Origin: Candidatus Aenigmatarchaeota archaeon
Lineage (GTDB): Archaea; Aenigmatarchaeota; Aenigmatarchaeia; PWEA01; JAGHBM01
Length of the DNA stretch: 7,151 nt
Assembly: GCA_021160955.1 (NCBI GenBank)
Contig: JAGHBM010000079.1
Span: 1-7,151 of the forward strand
Reading direction: 5' to 3'
Part shown: positions 2,837 through 7,151 of the stretch, in pieces
Layout: every line of letters starts with the position of its first letter
How positions within the stretch are numbered: position 1 is the stretch's first letter
The notes under the pieces: generated by a model
The model's database searches: none
Seen by the model: the letters and a program-made list of their open reading frames with translations, nothing else
Told to the model about the DNA's origin: nothing
Position numbers and translations under genes: made by a program

Positions 2837-5800
2837 ATGACGGGTGCGGTAACTTTCAAATTGGAATGTCCTAAATGTGGTTACAAAAATCAGAAGCGTG
2901 ATATGATCTATAGTTGTGAATCGTGTGGGGCCGTGTTTGAGGAACTTCCGCCAATAGTTGATGATTATGCAGATTTGGATTTGATTTCCGAGTTCATAAA
3001 AGCTCTTGATGAAGAGATTGAAGAAATTAAATCAAATAGAGGTAACACCGTTGTTCGAGTATTAGATGGTCGGTTTATTTGTGAAGAAGCGGGGCATTTT
3101 CTCTACTCTTTTACTCTTGAAAACTCCTTAACAGTTTTGGATGATTCGCCTGTGGACATTATAGTTGGAAATGTGCGATACCCGGGCAAAATTGTTCAAA
3201 GTAAGGGTATGGAAGTCGTTATTGGAGTCGAACATGATTTGGGAAAAAGGATTCCGGAGGCTTACCTTACTGTGAACCTATACTTTTTATACGAATTGCT
3301 CAAAAAGAGGTATTTCTCCTTGGTGCTTTCAGAACAAAAGCACCAAAATTTCTACCTTTCAAATCTCGTATTCAAGAATGGTAAAGGATGGAGAGGCAAT
3401 CTTAAAATCAGCTTAGATATACCAGAACTCAACGAAAGTCAAGTAAAAGCCGTAGAGAAGTCCCAATCTCAACAGTTGACGATACTTTGGGGTCCACCAG
3501 GAACAGGTAAAACAAAAACATTGGCTTACATGGTGTACTGTTTCGTAAAACGGGGATTAAGTGTGTTAGTGGTTGCCCATTCAAATGCGGCCGTAGATGA
3601 ATTAACCGAGAAAATTGCAGACCTCATGGCCGATTCAGAACTCTATAAGCAAGGTCGAATAGTTCGTTTAGGTATTTGCGGTGAAAAACTTGAGAATAAA
3701 TTCGTGTCTTTTGAAAAAATTGTTGAATGCTTTGAAAAAAAGCTGAAGAGAGAGTTAGATGAATTGGATCATCGAAAAGTAGAAATCATAGACAAATTAG
3801 AGGACTTACAATCCAAGATTCGTGAACGCGAGAATTTGGAAAAAGAATACAAGGAGATCTCCGTACAGCTTGAACGATTGCAGTCGGAATTAGAAACTAT
3901 ATATTCACACCGTTCGAAACTTAAATCGAAGATAATTCAAAAAGAAGCTCATGTTGACGTCTTACGTATCCAGCTTCAGCAAGTAGGTTCGATGAATAAG
4001 ATCAAAAGACTTCTTTTGGGGTTTAATCCGGATAAAATCAAAGCAGAAATTGAGAGAGAACGATTTGAAATCAAGAAATTAACGAAAGAGCTTGAAGAAT
4101 TAGAAAAGAAACGTAATATCCTTGAGGATGATAGAAAACCCTTAGAAATCAAAGTTAAAAGTCTTCGACGGAAGCTGGGGAGGTTACCGGAAATACAAAA
4201 GGAATACGAAAAATTGAAAGAGGAACTAAAATCTGTGGAATCAGAAATAGAAAGAGTCAAGGAACGACTAAATAAGGTAAAAATTGAAGTTCTCGAAAAT
4301 GCTAAGGTTCTATGCACTACTCTAACAAAAACGTTTTCAGATAGAAATTTTCCTAATAAGCCTTTCGATGTTTTAATTGTGGATGAGGGTAGTATGGCTC
4401 CTTTACCTTATCTTTATTGGGCTTTGAGCAAATGTAGAAGGTTCGTTGTTATCGCTGGCGATTTTTTACAGTTGCCGCCTGTGTGTATGTCTGATGGAGA
4501 CATGGCAAAAAAATGGTTGAAAAGAGATGTTTTCTCTGTTTTGGGTGTGGATAGAGTAGATAAAGCGAAGAATGACGAGAGAGTTTGTTTACTTGACATT
4601 CAATACAGGATGAATCCAGAAATATCGAAAATTGTTAATGAATTGTTTTATGGTGGAAATCTGAAAGATGCTGAAAATACATTGAACCATACAGTAGAGG
4701 ATGGTATTAGTTCTCATCCTTTGACATTAGTCGATACTTCTTCTGCTTCTCCTTGGTGTAGTTATGTGTTGGGTAGTCGCGTTAATATATATACGGCGGT
4801 TCTTTCAGTAAGCTTAGCAGAGAGGATAGTAGAATCAACTGGATGTGACGTGGCAATTATTTCTCCTTTCGCCGCACAGGTTAGATTGATCAACAAGATA
4901 CTTAAAGAAAAAGGGCTGGACCGAAGGGTAATTGTTGGGACTGTTCACAGATTTCAAGGTGGAGAGTCCGATGTGGTCATCTTTGATACTGTGGAGGGTC
5001 CTGGAGCTGGAATCTCTCAGCTACTGGACGATTCGAAAGATGAAACTTCTAATTTCTTAATTAATGTTGCGTTAACGAGAGCAAAATGCAAGTTGTTTTT
5101 GATTGCGAACACAAAACACCTCAAGGAAAACCTTCCGTCTAATTCGAAAATTCTTAAGATCATAGAGATCTTCGAAGAGAGAGGGGAAACAATTAGTAGT
5201 GGGAAGTTCGTAAATTCTTATTTCGCAAAAGATTTTGAAAAAAGTATTCGGGATATGTTTAGAGTTAGAAGTGAGGACGTTCCGAGTGTTTTGTATAGGG
5301 AGAATGATTTCTATCCAGCCTTTTTTAGAGATTTAATGAATGCAAAGAAGAGGGTTATTATAGTTTCGCCGTTCGTTACATTTCGGCGTCTCAGTAAGTT
5401 TATGGATATTTTTAAACTGCTTACGAGCAGGGGGGTTGAAGTTAGAATCTACACTCGCCCAATTAAAGATCTTGCTAAGGAGGAATATTCTCCATACATC
5501 GGAAAAGCCTTTGAACAGTTAAAGTCTATGGGTGTTGAGGTTATTGAACGGAGTAACATCCACTTCAAAATCGCAGTTATCGACGATGATGTAGAATGGG
5601 AAGGAAGCCTGAATATCTTGAGTCATAGAGATACCGAAGAGATTATGAGAAGATTTAAATCAAAGTCTGTTGTCGAGGAAGTTTTGCGACTATTGGATTT
5701 ACAAGAAACTTCTGAAGAGTTTTCTACCTTTGTAGAGTGTTCCAAATGTGGTAGGTTTATGGTTATGAGAGTGGATAGGAATTGTCTTTACATGTTCTGT

Positions 5801-5962
5801 CCTAATTGCTTTAGTAAGTATAAGTTGATGAAAGGGGATCGAGTTTTAACTCAAGTCAAGTGTCCAGATTGTGGTAGTTACATGGTTTTACGTTGGAGTC
5901 ATTATGGTCCGTTCTTGGGATGTTCGAGATATCCACAGTGCACGAAGACTCGCTCGTTGTAG
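2837..5962 (+). CDS. Upf1/Dna2-like SF1 helicase fused to an HKD (PLD-type) nuclease and zinc fingers
   Basis: The 1041-aa product is probably an ATP-driven DNA or RNA translocase that carries its own nuclease. An N-terminal zinc ribbon has C11, C14, C27 and C30. Helicase motifs appear in order: NESQVKAV (199-206), Walker A GPPGTGKT (219-226), Ia VVAHSNAAVDEL (245-256), Walker B VDEGS (515-519), III GDFLQLPPV (541-549), IV QYRMNPEI (589-596), V GTVHRFQGGESD (701-712), VI NVALTRAK (743-750). A coiled coil of about 190 residues (295-485) separates Ia from Walker B. The nuclease domain (about 815-945) has one complete HKD motif, H909, K911, D916 followed by GSLN (923-926), so it should act as a dimer. 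Two C-terminal fingers follow: C968, C971, C988, C991, and C1009, C1012, C1029, C1035; the second is of the topoisomerase I tail type (FLGCSRYPQC). ATG 2837 has only GGA as a weak ribosome site. The gene stands alone, divergent from the toxin. All key residues are present, so it looks active. A defence role is inferred from architecture and neighbours; DNA repair is the alternative. Confidence 0.9.
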   Translation: MTGAVTFKLECPKCGYKNQKRDMIYSCESCGAVFEELPPIVDDYADLDLISEFIKALDEEIEEIKSNRGNTVVRVLDGRFICEEAGHFLYSFTLENSLTVLDDSPVDIIVGNVRYPGKIVQSKGMEVVIGVEHDLGKRIPEAYLTVNLYFLYELLKKRYFSLVLSEQKHQNFYLSNLVFKNGKGWRGNLKISLDIPELNESQVKAVEKSQSQQLTILWGPPGTGKTKTLAYMVYCFVKRGLSVLVVAHSNAAVDELTEKIADLMADSELYKQGRIVRLGICGEKLENKFVSFEKIVECFEKKLKRELDELDHRKVEIIDKLEDLQSKIRERENLEKEYKEISVQLERLQSELETIYSHRSKLKSKIIQKEAHVDVLRIQLQQVGSMNKIKRLLLGFNPDKIKAEIERERFEIKKLTKELEELEKKRNILEDDRKPLEIKVKSLRRKLGRLPEIQKEYEKLKEELKSVESEIERVKERLNKVKIEVLENAKVLCTTLTKTFSDRNFPNKPFDVLIVDEGSMAPLPYLYWALSKCRRFVVIAGDFLQLPPVCMSDGDMAKKWLKRDVFSVLGVDRVDKAKNDERVCLLDIQYRMNPEISKIVNELFYGGNLKDAENTLNHTVEDGISSHPLTLVDTSSASPWCSYVLGSRVNIYTAVLSVSLAERIVESTGCDVAIISPFAAQVRLINKILKEKGLDRRVIVGTVHRFQGGESDVVIFDTVEGPGAGISQLLDDSKDETSNFLINVALTRAKCKLFLIANTKHLKENLPSNSKILKIIEIFEERGETISSGKFVNSYFAKDFEKSIRDMFRVRSEDVPSVLYRENDFYPAFFRDLMNAKKRVIIVSPFVTFRRLSKFMDIFKLLTSRGVEVRIYTRPIKDLAKEEYSPYIGKAFEQLKSMGVEVIERSNIHFKIAVIDDDVEWEGSLNILSHRDTEEIMRRFKSKSVVEEVLRLLDLQETSEEFSTFVECSKCGRFMVMRVDRNCLYMFCPNCFSKYKLMKGDRVLTQVKCPDCGSYMVLRWSHYGPFLGCSRYPQCTKTRSL

Positions 5963-5977
5963 TGATGGTTTTAATAG

Positions 5978-6814
5978 TTACAATTCTCTCAGCTCCTTAA
6001 ACAGCAACGACCTCATAAAGTAAACGATCATCATAACGCTCAATATCGAAGCATGTTGATATCCGGAGCGGAGAGCAAGAATTAAGATGATACCAATAAC
6101 TGCAATCAGAAAGAGTGGAAAGAGGGTAATGGACTCCTTCGGCAGTTTAAACCTCTCATTTTCGAAATCGTGATCTTGAAGGAACTCAACGAGTTTTTTA
6201 TTTCTCAAGGCTTTTCTTTCATTCTTAACTCCGATGTAGAGGGCTTCAATCTTTCCGAGCTTGATCAGTTCCTCAAGGAAGATCAAAAGCTGTTTAGGAC
6301 TATTTTCAAAGTGATTTATCGCAAGTTTAACCTTAAAATCGTGAGATTTGAGCAGTCTGAACCTCTCAACGTTAGTTTTAGCCTTCTCCTCTATTCCTGC
6401 GAGTTCCATCAAAATCTTTAGGATAAACCCCGTTTGAGGATAATCGACGTAGATAAACGAATCATCAAGCTGAGATCTCAGCTTATCAGCTTCAAAGAGC
6501 CTGAAATCTCGATCTGGGGGCTTGTTATATAACTCCTGTATTGGATCATGAGACGTTCCCTTATCTTCCTCCTTTTCCTTGAAATCGACATGAGAACCGT
6601 TTAAGATTGAACGTAGCTTTAAGCCTTTTTCAGTTAATCGAGCTTTTCCCACCTTCCATTCAATTAATCCGAGTTGTTTGAGATGCTCAAGCCGTCGGTA
6701 AAAGGTAGCTCTGCTGAATCTGAAACCGTTTCCCTGATACAGGTGATGGGGAACGATCTCCCTCTCGTGGTCCAAATGCTGAATGATTTGGAGAGCTGAA
6801 TCATCTAACCTCAT
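5978..6814 (-). CDS. Winged-helix protein with two C-terminal membrane segments (unknown)
   Basis: From the ATG at 6812-6814 this gives 278 residues. The N-terminal 75 or so look like a winged helix: ALQIIQHLDHE, then FSRATFYRRLEHLKQLGLIEW as turn and recognition helix, and a wing ending RLTEKGLKL. A polar, charged middle (about 76-225) holds long helices (LLIFLEELIKLGKIEALYIGV). Two hydrophobic stretches near the C-terminus (about ITLFPLFLIAVIGIILILAL, and SILSVMMIVYFMRSLLF) should anchor it in the membrane with the DNA-binding end in the cytoplasm. A TTG at 6821-6823 would add three residues; ATG is preferred because GGTTGAG lies at suitable spacing. It overlaps the preceding gene by 14 bases, suggesting an operon, and its stop faces the helicase stop 15 bases away. 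It could be a membrane-tethered regulator; no family is recognised. Confidence 0.72.
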   Translation of the reverse strand: MRLDDSALQIIQHLDHEREIVPHHLYQGNGFRFSRATFYRRLEHLKQLGLIEWKVGKARLTEKGLKLRSILNGSHVDFKEKEEDKGTSHDPIQELYNKPPDRDFRLFEADKLRSQLDDSFIYVDYPQTGFILKILMELAGIEEKAKTNVERFRLLKSHDFKVKLAINHFENSPKQLLIFLEELIKLGKIEALYIGVKNERKALRNKKLVEFLQDHDFENERFKLPKESITLFPLFLIAVIGIILILALRSGYQHASILSVMMIVYFMRSLLFKELREL

Positions 6815-7151
6815 AATACTCAACCATGAGCATGTAATCTCCTAAACCTCTTTCTATGAGTTTATCCCCGTCGATGTAGGAATAAAGGTCTCTGCCCGTT
6901 CCAACGAATTCAAAATCGATCCCATCGTCGTCGTAGCCTGTTATGATTCTATGCCTCCAAATCGACTTTTTCAAATTCTTGATCTTGACCAAATCCTTTA
7001 TCGCCGTTTTATCGACTTTTCTCTTATCTAAAATCTTCAAATCGAGAATTTCATCTTTCTTGATGATATTGAGATGACCGTTCCGATCTATGAACCCGAT
7101 TTTGGATTTCCCGTCAGTCCAGACGATTTTAACCGAATCGTAGTGATGAAC
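6801..7151 (-). CDS. Hypothetical protein, 5' end beyond the window
   Basis: The frame is open from the right edge of the window to TGA at 6801-6803, giving at least 116 codons. An internal TTG at 7038-7040 could be read as the start of a 79-aa product, but the 37 codons before it are open and protein-like (KIVWTDGKSKIGFIDRNG), so the true start probably lies past 7151. The protein is mixed alpha/beta with many charged residues, no signal peptide or membrane segment, and a glycine/aspartate-rich stretch (TGYDDDGIDFEFVGTGRD). It overlaps the membrane-anchored winged-helix gene by 14 bases and is likely co-translated with it. No family is recognised. Confidence 0.6.
   Translation of the reverse strand, partial: VHHYDSVKIVWTDGKSKIGFIDRNGHLNIIKKDEILDLKILDKRKVDKTAIKDLVKIKNLKKSIWRHRIITGYDDDGIDFEFVGTGRDLYSYIDGDKLIERGLGDYMLMVEYYEVR

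Noticed and set aside
3976..4317. 113-codon - strand frame in the helicase
   Set aside because: Ser/Phe/Leu-rich shadow of the coiled-coil codons.
4414..4599. 61-codon - strand frame in the helicase
   Set aside because: Falls over helicase motifs III and IV; no independent support.
5279..5674. HKD domain read as a lipid synthase
   Set aside because: Phospholipid enzymes carry two HKD motifs and membrane helices; here one motif is fused to a helicase and zinc fingers, pointing to nucleic acid.
6170..6421. 83-codon + strand frame opposite the winged-helix gene
   Set aside because: Shadow of a longer, better structured frame; no promoter or ribosome site.

Overview
The window looks like accessory DNA from an archaeon, most likely a thermophilic euryarchaeon. 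The support is archaeal TATA/BRE-like boxes (best: TTTTATATA at 2024-2032, placed for a leaderless mRNA), an upstream Shine-Dalgarno AGGTGATC matching the archaeal 16S tail, an Sm-like protein, an archaeal-style RelE pair, and a plasmid/virus-type replication protein. An Archaeoglobales-like host is a guess from style, not a demonstration. The protein-coding DNA is AT-rich; the leader at about 87-206 is GC-rich (68 of 120 bases by hand count).

Region 1 (1-1990) is a replication module. The last 15 codons of an upstream gene are followed by a TATA-like box, an imperfect palindrome resembling the pC194-type rolling-circle nick site, a strong hairpin, and a GC-rich stretch holding a small open frame with an excellent Shine-Dalgarno. 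Then comes a 486-aa protein: an N-terminal winged helix plus the three motifs of a superfamily-1 HUH Rep endonuclease. Eight bases after it starts an Sm-like (LSm/Hfq-fold) protein with a glutamine-rich N-terminal tail. This suggests a rolling-circle plasmid or virus, free or integrated, with a possible RNA-binding accessory factor.

Region 2 (1991-2522) is a RelB/RelE-like toxin-antitoxin pair in an unusual layout. The antitoxin is on the + strand and the toxin on the - strand, tail to tail, with the two stop codons sharing one TTAA.

Region 3 (2523-2836) is a 314-bp divergent intergenic region. It has an exact 18-bp direct repeat, one copy near each promoter, a perfect 9-bp GC-rich hairpin, and a startless fragment of open frame.

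Region 4 (2837-5962) is a single 1041-aa protein: zinc ribbon, Upf1/Dna2-like superfamily 1 helicase split by a roughly 190-residue coiled coil, one HKD (phospholipase D-type) nuclease domain, and two C-terminal zinc fingers. Its architecture and its toxin-antitoxin neighbour fit a candidate one-gene anti-invader nuclease-helicase. This is inference.

Region 5 (5978-7151) is a - strand pair convergent with the helicase. One gene runs off the right edge; the other encodes a winged-helix protein with two C-terminal membrane segments. Neither product is recognised. No tRNA, rRNA, CRISPR array or insertion sequence was seen.
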